NCBI GenBank assembly: GCA_023897205.1
Contig: JAHWDD010000001.1
Coordinates: 5,022,001-5,086,000, forward strand
Source: Exophiala sp. HKRS030
Lineage: Eukaryota > Ascomycota > Eurotiomycetes > Chaetothyriales > Herpotrichiellaceae
Direction of reading: 5' to 3'
DNA length: 64,000 nucleotides
Positions 1 through 10,946 of the stretch are shown here, in pieces. The first letter of the stretch is position 1. Each line of letters starts with the position of its first letter. The translations under genes were made by a program, and so were the position numbers. Below the pieces are notes generated by a model. The model was not told the origin of the DNA and ran no database searches. It was given only the letters and a program-made list of their open reading frames with translations.

Positions 1-956
1 AGGCATGGGCACGCAGTCGGCGTCATTCTCCCACGGGCACGCGCCAAGAGTCGAGCTCGCAAAAAGAACGAGAGTCTCAATATCGTTGGCGATTACTCCA
101 GTGCAACCCAGGTTGCTGTCCGAATAGCCCACTCCGCGGGATCCCAGGCTGGGAATGCGGGTGGCAGAGGGTTTGAACCCATACACTCCGTTCCACGCTG
201 CGGGGAGCCGAACCGAGCCGCCTCCGTCAGTACAGACGCCCAAAGGAGAGCCGAACAGAGCGACCAAGGCACCTTCACCTCCGGAGGACCCACCAGCGCT
301 CAGTCGACGATTGCAGGGGTTGGTAACGAGCCCAAACACGTTGTTGGTCGATTCGACGAGGAGCGTTGCTTGGGCGAGATTGGTCTTGACAAACGGGATG
401 GCTCCTGCTTGTCGGAGGCATCTGATAACGAGCGCGTCATCTCTCGCAATAAGACCGATCCTGGAAACCAGACCAGAAGTCGTTTCATGTCCGGCCACGT
501 CCAGACAGTCCTCTTCAACGTCAATTCAGTCCAGATCGAAACAACAAAACCCCCCGAAGAACTCACCTTCACCGAGATAGGGAGGCCGTGCAGAGGGCCG
601 GTGACTTGGCCTGTATCTGCGAAATACCTGTCGTGCTCTCGGGCTGTTTCCAAAGCCTCTTCCATGAGAAAATTCGTAACGCAGTTGACCAGCTGGTGAG
701 CAATCGCCGCTCGCTTGCAAAAGGCGAGCATGACCCTTTCGCAGCTCCATTGTGATTTTCTGATCTTCGCCAGTATGTCGCAGTTGGAGGATCGAGTAAT
801 TTCAATGTCCAAGGAGTCGAGAATACCACTCTTCTCGGCGATGATCCTAACGTCAACTAGAGCCTCAGACTGTAGTGGGAGAGGTAGCTGCCACTCATCT
901 GGAATCTGGGCCGCCAACTGCTGGCGTCTCCTACACGCCTTCGTCTCCCACGCCAT
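1..956 (-). CDS. Amidase (amidase-signature family), C-terminal part beyond the window
   Basis: This is an amidase-signature enzyme that hydrolyses a carboxamide to acid plus ammonia. Exons are 956-567 and 510 to beyond base 1, with a 56-bp intron starting GTGAGT; joined, the reading frame runs without a stop to the edge. Visible marks are HGLPISVK at residues 123-130, whose lysine is the usual catalytic Lys, then DCLDVAGHETTSG. The serine-rich core SAGGSSGGEGAL and the substrate-pocket stretch GVCTDGGGSVRLPA follow. The start is the first ATG of the frame, with charged and Trp-rich residues as in fungal acetamidase-like proteins. The rest of the protein lies to the left. It is divergent from the Zn2Cys6 regulator next door, which suggests co-control. 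The substrate cannot be read from sequence; amide intermediates of nitrogen catabolism are an inference from the neighbours. Confidence 0.88.
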
Positions 957-1258
957 TCCTCAGAGACTGGACGACATCGGTGCATTAGAGCTCCAGGCTG
1001 GTCAAAATTGCTTGTGCTCTGCTCAATCGACTCAATATAAAGCACATGTTACGAGTTATCAGATATCCTCGACCCAACTCTCGCGAAACACCCACCGACC
1101 CCCGAACCCGTGGACGGCCGTCAATTCCTTGCCAAGGCGCTAACATCCCGCCTGCGCTGGGCACTGATTGCGAAGCTCGAGAATCTTCAAGAAGCGAGTT
1201 TGACCCGCGGTCAACTTTGCACTCCTAAAATCTGATCTGAGGCCCCGCCTTTCGTCAA
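957..1258. promoter_or_regulatory. Divergent promoter, amidase / Zn2Cys6 regulator
   Basis: This is the shared intergenic region of two head-to-head genes. It contains TATAAA at 1036-1041 and TTATCA (reverse of TGATAA, a GATA-factor core) at 1056-1061. Control by an AreA-type nitrogen factor is inferred, not shown. Confidence 0.45.
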
Positions 1259-3296
1259 ATGGCCAGCCACGTAGGCTCTCCTGCAAGGAGTATATCTCTT
1301 GAGAGGCAGTCACCTCCAGACGAAACGAACGGGAGAGATGCGGAAAAATCACGACCGTACAGGTCCAAGAAGAAGCCGCCGTAAAGCCACCTATTGCCGG
1401 GTCTGCACGCAGGAACAAGCACTAATGGATCCAGATGCGATGCGTGCCGCCGTCGGCGTATCGCTTGCCAGCGTGAGGATGAGAGCTCGCCATGTGCCTT
1501 GTGCAAACACCGCGGGCTGGATTGCACTTTCTTATCCAAACCTCAACGGCGCTCACGTCCACGGCCGACAGAAGGCCAACATCAAATAAGGAGTTCAAGT
1601 CCAGGTGACGATCTCCTTCCTCCTGGCCAGCCTTTCCGGTCGCAGTCGACTTCCGGTTCACGGCTTCCACTGGAACCTGCAGTCAAGAGCACAACGTCAA
1701 TTCCAGGATGGACATGCCTCTGGTCCGGTCTTAGCGGCGACCAGAACCCGCACCTCTTACGACATCTGGCCTTTGACGACTTGGACATGTTTGGGGATCA
1801 TCGGTGGATGGTCTGGAGGGTTGACCCTCGCCTGAGGGGCGCAGCCTACCTGACGGTGAGAGCCGCAAGAGCGACACCCATGTTCTAGCCGTGTCTGACA
1901 TTGAATCACGTTCCAGCTGTACCCTAATCAACTTCTTGATTGCAGTGCGGATATGTACGACTACAACGACATTGACCGGGTCTTCAGCCCCTACCAGGAT
2001 GAGTTGATCGATGTGTACTATGCATGCGTCCACCCGTCTTATCCCATCCTGGAGAGACAGGATGTGTTTCGCGCCCGGCGCAATCAGAAACAGATACCAT
2101 GTTCGCTACTCGCCGTCGTCTACAGCCTTGCCTGCCAGTTTTGGGACAAGTCTCCTGCCTTGCGCCATCTCAGCTGCCCCAATGCCACAAGGCTCCGACC
2201 CTATATCTATTCGCTTCTGACCGTCGAGATCCGAGCCCCCAACCTGAATGTCCTCCAGGCGATGTTATTGTACTTGCAGCTTCCACCTCTCATTATTCGG
2301 GAATCCAACCATCCAGGTCATTGGGCAATGACTACGCTCACTGTTGCCATCGCACAGGACATTGGACTTCATGTTGACCCTGACACATGGAAGATTTCGC
2401 TACAGGAAAGAAAGCTACGCCGAGTTTTGTGGTGGGCCGTCTATGTCCACGACAAATGGATCTCTCACTGGTTGGGACGGCCATCGCATATCAAAAAGGG
2501 AGACTGGACTGTCGAGTCCCTGACGCTGAGGGATTTCGCCAACGCGGATGACATGCTTTCCGTAGATGAAGTTGTTCAGGGAAAGACCTTCATGGCCTTG
2601 TGCGAACTGTCAGAGATCCTCTCCGAGGTGCTGGACAGCTTCTACAGCATCCCCTCCAATGTTGAGGAGATGAACATTGACCAGAGCGCCTCGTTGGTCC
2701 AGAAATTCGTGCATCGGCTCCAGAGTTGGCGGGAGACGAACGGCTATCTGCGGCTGCCGGAAGTCAGGGCGGCAAGCGCGTACACGACCGCGTTCGCTGG
2801 CTACACTGTGGAAACCCTCGTGCGCAGAGCCCAAGCTGCAACGTTGCCAGGGGAAGTTGGTCTTGACGACAGCGGCCATCTAATGACAAGTATGATGAAA
2901 CGAGTCTTTGAGATGATGCGCGACATACTGGAGAACCACCCGCTGCAGAGCCGGATGTGGTTGAGCTACAACAGGGGCAACCTAATGACGATGGGATCTC
3001 ACCTCATCACCATGGTCTTGAGGAGCACAAACGATGAAGAGCTTGAGGCGCGTCGCGGCACTCTCTTGGAGTTCCGTGGCTACCTGGGCAAACTTGCCGA
3101 GGACAAGCGAGATTTCGAGTTTGCTCGGCTGCCGCTCCGGCGCCTGAATTTGATCATATCGGAGCTTTTTGGAAGGGAGGATGAGCTGGTGGAAAACATA
3201 GACCCCGGAGAAGCCGACGATCTGTCAGGGGCTAAGAGTACTTCTGCGATATGCAGAGCCGCGTTCAATGTCGTTGTAGCCCCCACGCCGCCTTGA
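1259..3296 (+). CDS. Zn2Cys6 transcription factor with fungal-specific regulatory domain
   Basis: Predicted 640-residue nuclear regulator. Exons are 1259-1380, 1435-1855 and 1917-3296. The first intron (54 bp; GTAAAG, ACTAATG branch, CCAG) cuts just before the zinc cluster, and splicing it restores KKKPPCDACRRRR. The six cysteines are C42, C45, C52, C61, C64 and C71, preceded by a basic KKK run. The second intron ends at TTCCAG; this choice keeps the frame through LYPNQLLDCSADMYD. A middle homology (fungal_trans) region follows from about residue 205, with HPSYPIL and the GLHVDP...RRVLWW segment. It lies between the amidase and the carbamoyl hydrolase, so it is the likely pathway-specific activator of this catabolic group. 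A relation to Dal81/TamA-type nitrogen regulators is possible but unproven. Confidence 0.9.
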
Positions 3297-4314
3297 CGAA
3301 TGCTCTATTTGAAAAATTAGTACGAGGCACCCCGACCTCAGTATCTCGGCACCCTTTGGTTTTCTGCCGTAGATGCAATATTCAGAGCCAAAGGAGCTGG
3401 GAGGCTCGAGATGGCTAGTAGGCTGCGACACCTGATTTTTTCATTGTACGATGTTGACTATATAGGGGAAAAAGAAGAGGATCAGGATGTTCTCAGCAGT
3501 CTAGGTGAGCGTTGGATTACGGCCGTGTCTAGACCTCGCAATTGCAACTCCTGTGTTGCAAGGACACCACTGGCGACAGTGTCGTGGCCACCTCCTTCTC
3601 ATGTGGTCTAGAACGCGATTGTATAGACATTTAACATAGAGCCGGTCACCAATCAATCAATCCATCCACCGTTTTTACACGATTGCCGACCGTTGAGGCA
3701 CTCGGCTCCTGCCCGTGGGCGAAGTCATGTGGGACCGGTCATGCGGCAGTGGAAGCCATTCGTTGAAGACTCCAGGTACGTAAAACGATTGATCAACTGT
3801 CCGGCCTAGACAATCACCACGGCCAAAACGGCGGCCGCGGGGCGAGATCTTGTTGTCACGCACGAGCGACCCTGCATGCGAGTATTTCTGCCATACAATG
3901 CATGGTAATCTCGGGACGTGTCTGGACCAATAGATCCCCCGTTCATCACCCTTGCAGAAGATCGACTGCACCGGCACTGTATCTGTAGCGAATCACTTGC
4001 ATACATACCATACGAATGAACCGTGGTCCTTGGCTCCAATGGAAGGCCATCGAGGGCACTGTCGCATGGGGAACAGTGACCTGTCCCTTCCCCCCGTAGG
4101 CATTTTTTGTAAGCGCGTGGACGTGATTGATCAACTCGGTGGATTTTGGTCGAGTAATCGAAATCACTGGCACTTCTAGAGCTGGCGAAACTGCTCACCT
4201 GGCCAGGTTGTACGAACGAAACTACGAGAATAAAAAGCAGCCCTGCGTGAGCACCATTGTTCTCGCCCAAGAAACCGGATCTCCATCTGCGATTTTTCGG
4301 GCTGCCTCGCTGTC
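3297..4314. promoter_or_regulatory. 1-kb upstream region of the M20 hydrolase
   Basis: No credible gene is seen here. A 12-mer GATTGATCAACT with palindromic core TTGATCAA occurs twice, at 3787-3798 and 4125-4136, in the same orientation. The first copy is followed by GTCCGG and the second by CGG. This may be a regulator site. Confidence 0.35.
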
Positions 4315-5752
4315 ATGTCTAGCCATCCCATGTTCAAGACCTGCGTCGCCCATTTGAGGCCAGCTGTACCCTCGCGCGGCAGGGCTCAAGTTTGGCGACA
4401 AGCAACCTTCCATGGTCGAGGGGCCAGGTACCAATCTGCGCGCCAATTCGCATCCCATTCGGTCAAGGTGAACGGTCAGCGCCTGTGGGACTCGATTCAC
4501 CACACGGCGCAGTGGGGTGATAGTCAAGATGGCGGCGTGAAGCGGCTCACTCTGACCGACGAGGACCAGAAGGTTCGCTCGTGGTTCACGGAGACGCTGA
4601 CCGCCGTCGGGTGCAAGGTCAAGGTGGACCAGGTGGGAAACATGTTCGCCGTTCGACCCGGGGCCAACATGGCCCTCCCTCCCATCGCGATGGGATCGCA
4701 TCTCGACACCCAACCGGCCGGGGGGAAGTTCGATGGCATTCTCGGGGTTCTCGGGGGGGTCGAGGTCATCCGGGTGCTGCATGAAAACAATGTCGTCACT
4801 CAGGCCCCGATTGCTGTGGTGAACTGGACCAACGAGGAAGGCGCTCGGTTCAACAGTGGGATGTTGGGCAGCAGCGTCTGGGGAGGAATGATTGACCTGG
4901 ACGAGGCCTACTCCATACAGGACGTCGAGGGCACCACGTTCCGGGCCGCGCTGGAAAGGATTGGGTACCTGGGCAGTGAGGGCGCAAGCCACAAGAACAA
5001 CCCGCTCGCCGCCCACTTCGAACTCCACATCGAACAGGGTCCTGTCTTAGAGGACACGAACAAAACCCTTGGGGTCGTCAACGGTGTTCAGGCGATGGGC
5101 TGGACATATGTCACTGTTCACGGCCATTCTCAGCACTGTGGCACCACGCCGATGGACAGACGAAACGATGCGCTCCTTGCTGCGACCAAGATGATTCCAC
5201 AGATCAACGTTATGGCTCGTGAGACCGAAGGCATGAGCACCGTAGGTGTCTTCAATTCGGAGCCGTCGAGCCCCGGGACGGTCCCGGGCAAAGTGCGATT
5301 CAGTGTCGATCTTGAACACCTCGACAATGACGCCAGGGATCTCATGGTGAAGAGGACCAAAGAGATCTGCGCCGAAGTCGCCGAACAAGAGGGTTGTCAA
5401 GTCACTTTTGAGGATACCTGGGTCAGTCGAGGTGTGCGCTTCAACCCACTGTGCGTCGAGACGGTCACAGAGGTGGCTGAAGAACTGGTCGGCAAGGATG
5501 GGTTCGTCACGCTCCCGGCGGGAGCAGGACATGACAGCGTCAACACCTCTCATCACTGTCCCACCTCGATGATCTTTGTTCCCTCCAAGGGCGGCATTTC
5601 TCATCATCCCTCCGAGTGGTCGACGCAAGAACACTGGTAATAATTCCCCGGCAAGATTGTTTAGAGATTGTCGCTAACTTCGTGGTAGCACGCTCGGAGT
5701 TGAAGCTTTACTTCGGACGGTGTTGAAGTTTGATAAGAAGATTTCGAGATAG
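4315..5752 (+). CDS. Beta-ureidopropionase / N-carbamoyl-L-amino-acid hydrolase (M20 family)
   Basis: This enzyme removes the carbamoyl group from N-carbamoyl-beta-alanine or N-carbamoyl amino acids, giving CO2, ammonia and the free amino acid. In fungi the reductive pyrimidine pathway enzyme Pyd3 belongs to this M20 group. Exons are 4315-5636 and 5689-5752; the 52-bp intron starts GTAATA and has branch GCTAAC. Splicing changes the end to EHCTLGVEALL and adds a full C-terminus (461 residues). Metal ligands fit the family: H129 in GSHLDT, D140 in GKFDG, E174/E175 in TNEEG, H238 in ELHIEQG and H440. The first ~45 residues are Arg/Ser-rich without acids, like a mitochondrial presequence. It pairs functionally with the hydantoinase at 10947. 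Allantoate amidohydrolase is an alternative, but an allantoicase is already present nearby. Confidence 0.9.
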
Positions 5753-5780
5753 TTCTTCATCTCGCGTCAAGCGAACATGA

Positions 5781-6683
5781 CTAGCCAGATGTAAACGTTG
5801 GTTGGATCTCTGAGAGACTCCAGTCTGTACTCGATGCCCAAATGAGCTGTGGTGTGTTGTCTGGGATGGGCTCTCGATGCTGAGGACACCAGACTATGTT
5901 TTCTGGAGGACAAGTGACTTGTGGCGTAGCTGACTGCCAAATGTCATCCGCACGGAGGTTGTAGGGCCAGTCGACTGCAATCTGGGAGTGGTTCCATAGA
6001 TCTTTGCTTCCAGTGGAGTCGACGTAAGGATTGAGGGCGTCGAAAGTCCCTGGAAGAGAAAATTCTTGTTCTTGAACGCCGAAACTGTTCCATAGTAGAG
6101 AACCTTCATGATCCATCCACGGCGAGGATTGCCACCCCGTGAGATCGAAATGCGTGAGTCCACCGTCCGAATAGGATCCCCTGGTACCACGGACTGATTG
6201 GGATGGCGGGCTCGATTTGCAGTGATGAGTGTTTGGTGTATCGAGGTACGGCATTGGAATCGCCTCGTCGCCTGCTCGCCGGCTGCTGCTCACCGACAAC
6301 TGTGCCGGAACATGTGAGTCGACGACAAAGGATGGCCTGTCGCCGCCATTGGTGTCGTCGCCGCCCTCTGCAGCATGCGACGTCGCATTCAGAGTATCAG
6401 TGTCTGCCCTTTTCGTGAGCTCCGCCACGCGGTCGACGGTGGCGATGATACATCGCCGCCCCAGTTTCCCGCACTGGACACAGGTGCCGCCGGTGTCGGG
6501 AGTCGCCACCAGACATCTGATCTTGCGCCTCCGACAGTGGTCTGTTTCACGGGGTCAGTGATGGAATGTCTGGTTCGCGGGTCGACCACGCGGCCGGGCA
6601 TGTTCCTTACCACAAGCCTGGGATGACCGGTAGTATCCCAACTTGCTACCACGAGACTGGGCTCGGGAGAACGGTCGACTCAT
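5781..6683 (-). CDS. Short Zn2Cys6 DNA-binding protein
   Basis: Predicted 277-residue protein. Exons are 6683-6611 and 6541-5781, with a 69-bp intron (GTAAGG...AAACAG). The intron falls inside the first cysteine pair, and splicing yields ACDHCRRRKIRC. The six cysteines are C24, C27, C34, C45, C48 and C55. After the cluster come a Ser/Thr-rich linker and a Trp-rich acidic C-terminus (WQSSPWMDHEG and WSLSEIQPTF), which could serve as an activation region. There is no room for the usual middle homology region of large fungal regulators. It is tail-to-tail with the M20 gene and only 29 bases apart. A second regulator of the catabolic group is the natural inference, either cooperating with or opposing the factor at 1259. 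Confidence 0.82.
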
Positions 6684-7062
6684 TGTCACAAAGCTGGGGG
6701 CACACGTGAGGACGAGGAAGGAGGAATGGTGCAAGACTGAAAACCGGCGGGGCAATCTTTATCACAGGGCGGAGGAGGGGGCGGGTGGAGCGGCCGGTGA
6801 GAAGCACCCGGAGACTCCTGGGGGCCAGACCCGTCGCCTTTCCAAGTGACGGACGCCCGGCAACCCTGCTTTACGTGGGATCCACATCACGTGTGACAGC
6901 AGAGCATCTAGTGCTATGAGGAAGGAAAACTCTAGATAGGCCGCAGGTGTGCATCTGAATGTCATGAACGTCTCGTCTCATGCGAAATATAGACACGTAT
7001 GGACTCGAGATTCACGGACTCTGCGTGTTACAATCATTTATTCCAACTGACTAGGATACTAA
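6684..7062. other. Gene-free interval
   Basis: This is the upstream region of the short Zn2Cys6 gene and the 3' flank of the DUF1479 gene. It includes G-rich stretches (6770-6800) and CACGTG-like cores (CACGTG at 6703-6708, TCACGTG near 6888). No gene or repeat is seen. Confidence 0.5.
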
Positions 7063-8557
7063 TTATCGGGCGAGAGCTTCGTTCGCCAGTCGCCGTACCG
7101 CTCTCTGGCCATCTGTTAGACCCTCTTCGAGGTCGTCGAAGGGCTCCAACCCCAGCGCCCTCAATCCCCGGTGAGACAGGACATTCTCCCGTCTGGCGCC
7201 GTGATCTGTATGCTGGCTCTCCTCCTCCGCTACGTTGTCGTAACACGCAAAGTCCTTTGGGACAGCCGCCTTCTGGAACGCGTCCCTCACGCCGACGAGC
7301 GACTCGACGTTGTACGGAGTCAACGGGATGCACGCATTGTACACGACACTCGAGTCCCGTGTGCCGGGGTGGAATCTGTCCACCTCGTGCACCAGATCGC
7401 AGTGCCAGAAGACGTAGTCTCCCGGGCGGACGGGAGGGATCCCGATCATGGACCGTTCAAGGAGCAGATGCGGATGGAATTCTCGGCTCGGAAAAAACTG
7501 AGTGTTCCCAGGAGTCGCACCCGGGAAAATGGGCTGGGTATCGTCGAAGGTTTCGTCCACGGCGAACAGCGGCCGCAGCATGATGTAAGCCACGGACGCC
7601 TTCAGACTGGGTAACAAGCGGAGTGTGCCTTCCCCCGTCGACGTGTGGGACAGCGACAACCAGCCCTGTAGGCTCCGCCAACACGAGCACGCGGCTCCGT
7701 TGTCGTAGAGGTCGCTTTTTGCCTCGTAGCGCCGGTCGGCCGCCCAGCCGTCCCAACTGTCCCAGTCGCCTTCAAAGATGGCCTGGAAGTTGGACCGGTT
7801 GATGGGGCACTCCCAGCGCTCGATCCCGCCGCTGTCCAGATGCGCCGGCAAGGTGAATTCAGCATCCTTTGAGGGATGCCGGATGCGGAAGCGGTCTGGG
7901 TAGACGACCTGGCTTGTCAGGTCGATAGGCAGGGAATCGTCGGCGACGTGCCAGAGCTTGCTCACGCAATCCATGGCCTTCATGACGCGCTCATGGCTCC
8001 GAATCTGGACCTGTGTCGGCGTCCACCATAGATTCCACGTTTGAGGGTCGTCCCTCGGAAATCCTCCGGCCTCGTGATGGCATCTCGTGTACTCCTTCAA
8101 GTCGGCCTCCCAGGTGGTGGCCTGGGCTTCGGATACGACATTGCGAAGGATGACACATCCACGATCTCGCACAAGGTCAACAAACCCTTGTGGCAGCGCT
8201 CCACCTATAAAAGAAACGTTAGCACCAAGTGTGCTTCAAAAGACGAGAGGCTTGCGTCGCCGACCATTATCGCACACATCATCGAAGTCGATCTCTGGCA
8301 CGATGGTAGGACCATTTCGGGTAATGTGGTTCGCTTCAGTCTCCAAGACTTTGCACAGACGTTCATACGAGGCGATGACCTTGGCTTTATGCTGCGACGA
8401 GACCAACGAGCGCTTGATCTGGGCAAATCTCTGGTCGAGCAATGGTATCCTTGGAAGTATCGGTCAATCTGGACTTGGGTGTCCTGGCTTTATTGGAGCT
8501 GGCAACTTACTTCTTGCGACATCCATCGAGTGTTTGATCCAGGACTGCTGAGGGCAT
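7063..8557 (-). CDS. DUF1479 family Fe(II)/2-oxoglutarate-type dioxygenase
   Basis: Predicted 457-residue cytosolic protein of the DUF1479 (YbiU/Gig2-like) family, a cupin-fold oxygenase group with poorly known substrates. Exons are 8557-8511, 8449-8265 and 8204-7063, with introns of 61 and 60 bp; the second has branch GTGCTAACG. Splicing gives MPSAVLDQTLDGCRKK then IPLLDQRFAQIKRSL, and restores DNGGALPQGFVDL. Likely iron ligands are the HLD in LPAHLDSGG and the distal His in DLVHEVDRFHPGTR; the Arg in GTRDSSVVYN is a candidate 2-oxoglutarate contact. WDGWAADRRYE lies between. Candida Gig2 is linked to GlcNAc metabolism, while here the gene sits among ureide and pyrimidine genes. A hydroxylation step on a nitrogen-containing ring or ureide is an inference only. 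Confidence 0.87.
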
Positions 8558-9335
8558 CTTTTTGTGGCTGATAGGGGGTTCCAGTGTGGTTGCACGTAGC
8601 AACAGTGCACTTTATTTCAACCCAATTCACCCCCTCACCTCGTCATAGGGGTTTGTCAGAGCGTTGATTGATCTCGGAGGAAGGATGAAGAGGAGGGAGG
8701 GGCAAAATGTCGGTGGGGAGAGTTCACCACGGGGCAACTGACTGCCACATTTCCTCGCCTTGACATTCTCTAGCTGGCGTGGCCGGTGGAGATCCTCGAT
8801 CCCACCGAAGCTCTGGGTGGCGTGAACCAAAGGCAGTAGGTCGCATCTTGGTGACTTGGCAGGTGTAGGTTTATGAACTTTCACCACGAGTCGAGCGACT
8901 TTGCCCAATGGACCTGGACCTTTCATTGCCTCTATCACGGCGTGGTATGATAAATTTATCCCTTCCTACCAACTTGATGATGATACAAGGAAGTATCGTT
9001 GGCAATGTTAATCACGTTAGGCATGGCTTTACCAGGATAACATTGTCCACAAGTTGTATGCGCGATAGCCGCTTCCCAGATAGCTACGGGCGTAGCTAGC
9101 ATTGCTCATTGTCGGATCGATACGTCTTTACACAGTCTTGTTCGGCAGGACGATCCTGCTCTATATGTACACTCCCTCGCTGCCCTCTGCCTTCATCTTT
9201 CTCCCCTTGTTAAGAACCCCCTGCTGTCATAATCCACGTGCGCGAAGGATATCTTAAATCCAGGTACACTAGCTTGCTACCGACATCATCTAACACTGGA
9301 GAGTTAACAGAAGTCCCTACGGTAAGTGGGTTATC
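8558..9335. other. Gene-free interval, promoter side of DUF1479 gene
   Basis: There is no coding signal on either strand. The last 300 bases are pyrimidine-rich on the plus strand (9170-9235). It should hold the DUF1479 promoter and the allantoicase 3' region. Confidence 0.5.
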
Positions 9336-10536
9336 TCATCTGGCGACGACCGGAACGCCATAGACTCGGAGCCTCTTGACACCACCGTCGGGCACGATGA
9401 CCAGCTTCACGTGGCTCAGCGCTGCGCCCTTGACTTTATTCTCACAGTCAAAGATGTGCTCTTCATGGGCCCGGCAGTCCTGAAGCCCGCCCGTGAGATC
9501 CATCCAGCCCTCCTCGTCGGTCTGGCCGAGGGGCTCTCCTTCCTTGCCGGTCCAGTCGATGCCCCAGACCTGGCATTTGTCCGGGAAGTTGCCTCTGAAA
9601 TGTGCCGTGTCCACGACCACGCTCTTCACCAGACCTGCCGCTCCCAGCCTCACGATTGCCCAGTCCGTGTGGCCTGGCTCGCGACTGCGCCGCGTTTCCC
9701 ATCCGTCGCTCATGTCGACACCACGCCCTGGGAGGAGGAGGTTGTTGGGGCTGGAGTAGTGCTCGTTGCTGCACGCGATGCAGCGCCCGGCGTTCGTCGC
9801 CGCTGCGAGGTCCAAGCCTCTTAACGGGTCCGGGCCTCCGCCTGTGCCGGTCACGTTTGAGGGTGTGGGAGAAGCCGGGCGTCCGTAGAGGCGTAGACGC
9901 GCGATCCCACCATCAGGGTACATGTTGAGCCTGAAATGTGTGTATGGACGCTCCGTGGGAGTCTGCAGCTTCCACGCCTGCCGGCGACTCGGACCGCAGG
10001 GTTGCTTGCTCAAAATCATCCGCCATTCCCCCTTTCCGTGGCCCCATTCCAGCACCTTGTCGTCCAGAGCCTGTTGCTCCGTCTCAGATGTCATCGCAGT
10101 AGCAGGTGCAAACCCTTCCACACTGATCGCGGGTGCTTCGTTTCCGTTAAAGAAGGCCGTATCGACCTCAACCCCCCAGATGAAGCCTCCCCCACTCCGA
10201 ATCATCTCGGGGCCCAGTTTGATAATCGCATAGTCGAATTCTTGTTTGTTGTGTCTTCGCGTTTCCCAGCCATCATACCAGCCGCCGGTGAAGACGACCT
10301 TGCCATTCCCCGAGATCGGTGGCTTGGGGTTGATCAAGTTGCTGGCTTCCGCGAACCATTCATCCGACTGGCCGATGACTTTGCCCAAGAGTCTTGACGA
10401 TGACAGATCTGCCCATGTATCAGTAAAGTTGGCCAAGTATTTGATCTAGGATCATGATTCCCATACCGATCGTACTGCTTCGAAAGGCCTCATCAATATC
10501 CGCTGCAGCAATCAGAGTGCAAGGTGTTTCTGCCAT
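9336..10536 (-). CDS. Allantoicase
   Basis: Allantoicase converts allantoate to ureidoglycolate plus urea in purine breakdown. Predicted 377 residues. Exons are 10536-10476 and 10408-9336. The 67-bp intron (GTACGA, branch TACTGATAC, GGGCAG) is needed because the long exon has an in-frame stop upstream; splicing gives MAETPCTLIAAADIDEAFRS joined to NLSSSRLLG. The protein is a tandem repeat of two allantoicase domains. The first carries SDEWFAEASNL, GGWYDGWETRRHN and DTAFFNGNEAPAISVEG. The second carries GVDMSDGWETRR and DTAHFRGNFPD. It is head-to-head with the hydantoinase over 410 bases that carry GATA motifs. Length and motifs agree with yeast Dal2 and Aspergillus allantoicases. Confidence 0.95.
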
Positions 10537-10946
10537 TCCTGGTTATTTCTCGCGCTCGCGAGGTCTTTTGGGCATCCAATACCAAGATAGTCCTGCTCAT
10601 CGTGACTCGGTTTTGTATTTGGGCAACAGCGACAAGCCAGACAACGTTCCGCTAGTGGCATGTGCCGGAGTCGATGAGCTCGGACGCGGCGTTATCGCTG
10701 AAAATCACCCAGTCCGCCCGCGGGCGAGATCAATCCACCCGTGCCTAACTCAGTTTCGGAGTAGAGCGTGGATCGCTACCGGCCAGATCCAATTATGGGG
10801 ACGACCCACCAGACCACCCTCGCTTAATCGTCTCAATGCCTCTACTCTTCTTTGATTCATCGGGGTAGGAGTATGGTCTCGAGTTCGTCGGTGAAGGCTG
10901 AGAGTTGGTCGGCGATTGTACTTGCTCTTGATAACTCAGGATAGCC
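10537..10946. promoter_or_regulatory. Divergent promoter, allantoicase / hydantoinase
   Basis: This 410-base shared region has three GATA-type cores: AGATAG at 10585-10590, TTATCG at 10692-10697 (reverse CGATAA) and TGATAA at 10929-10934. Several CGG/CCG triplets lie at 10650-10690 and could serve a Zn2Cys6 protein. The layout suits nitrogen-repressed co-expression of both genes, by analogy with AreA-controlled purine genes. Confidence 0.45.

Noticed and set aside
1394..1888. Start of the Zn2Cys6 regulator at 1394
   Set aside because: That codon is TTG. An intron at 1381-1434 joins the upstream ATG exon directly to the first zinc cysteine.
3806..4270. Minus-strand ORF of 154 codons
   Set aside because: No recognisable motif, no splice logic, and it lies in the promoter region of the carbamoyl hydrolase.
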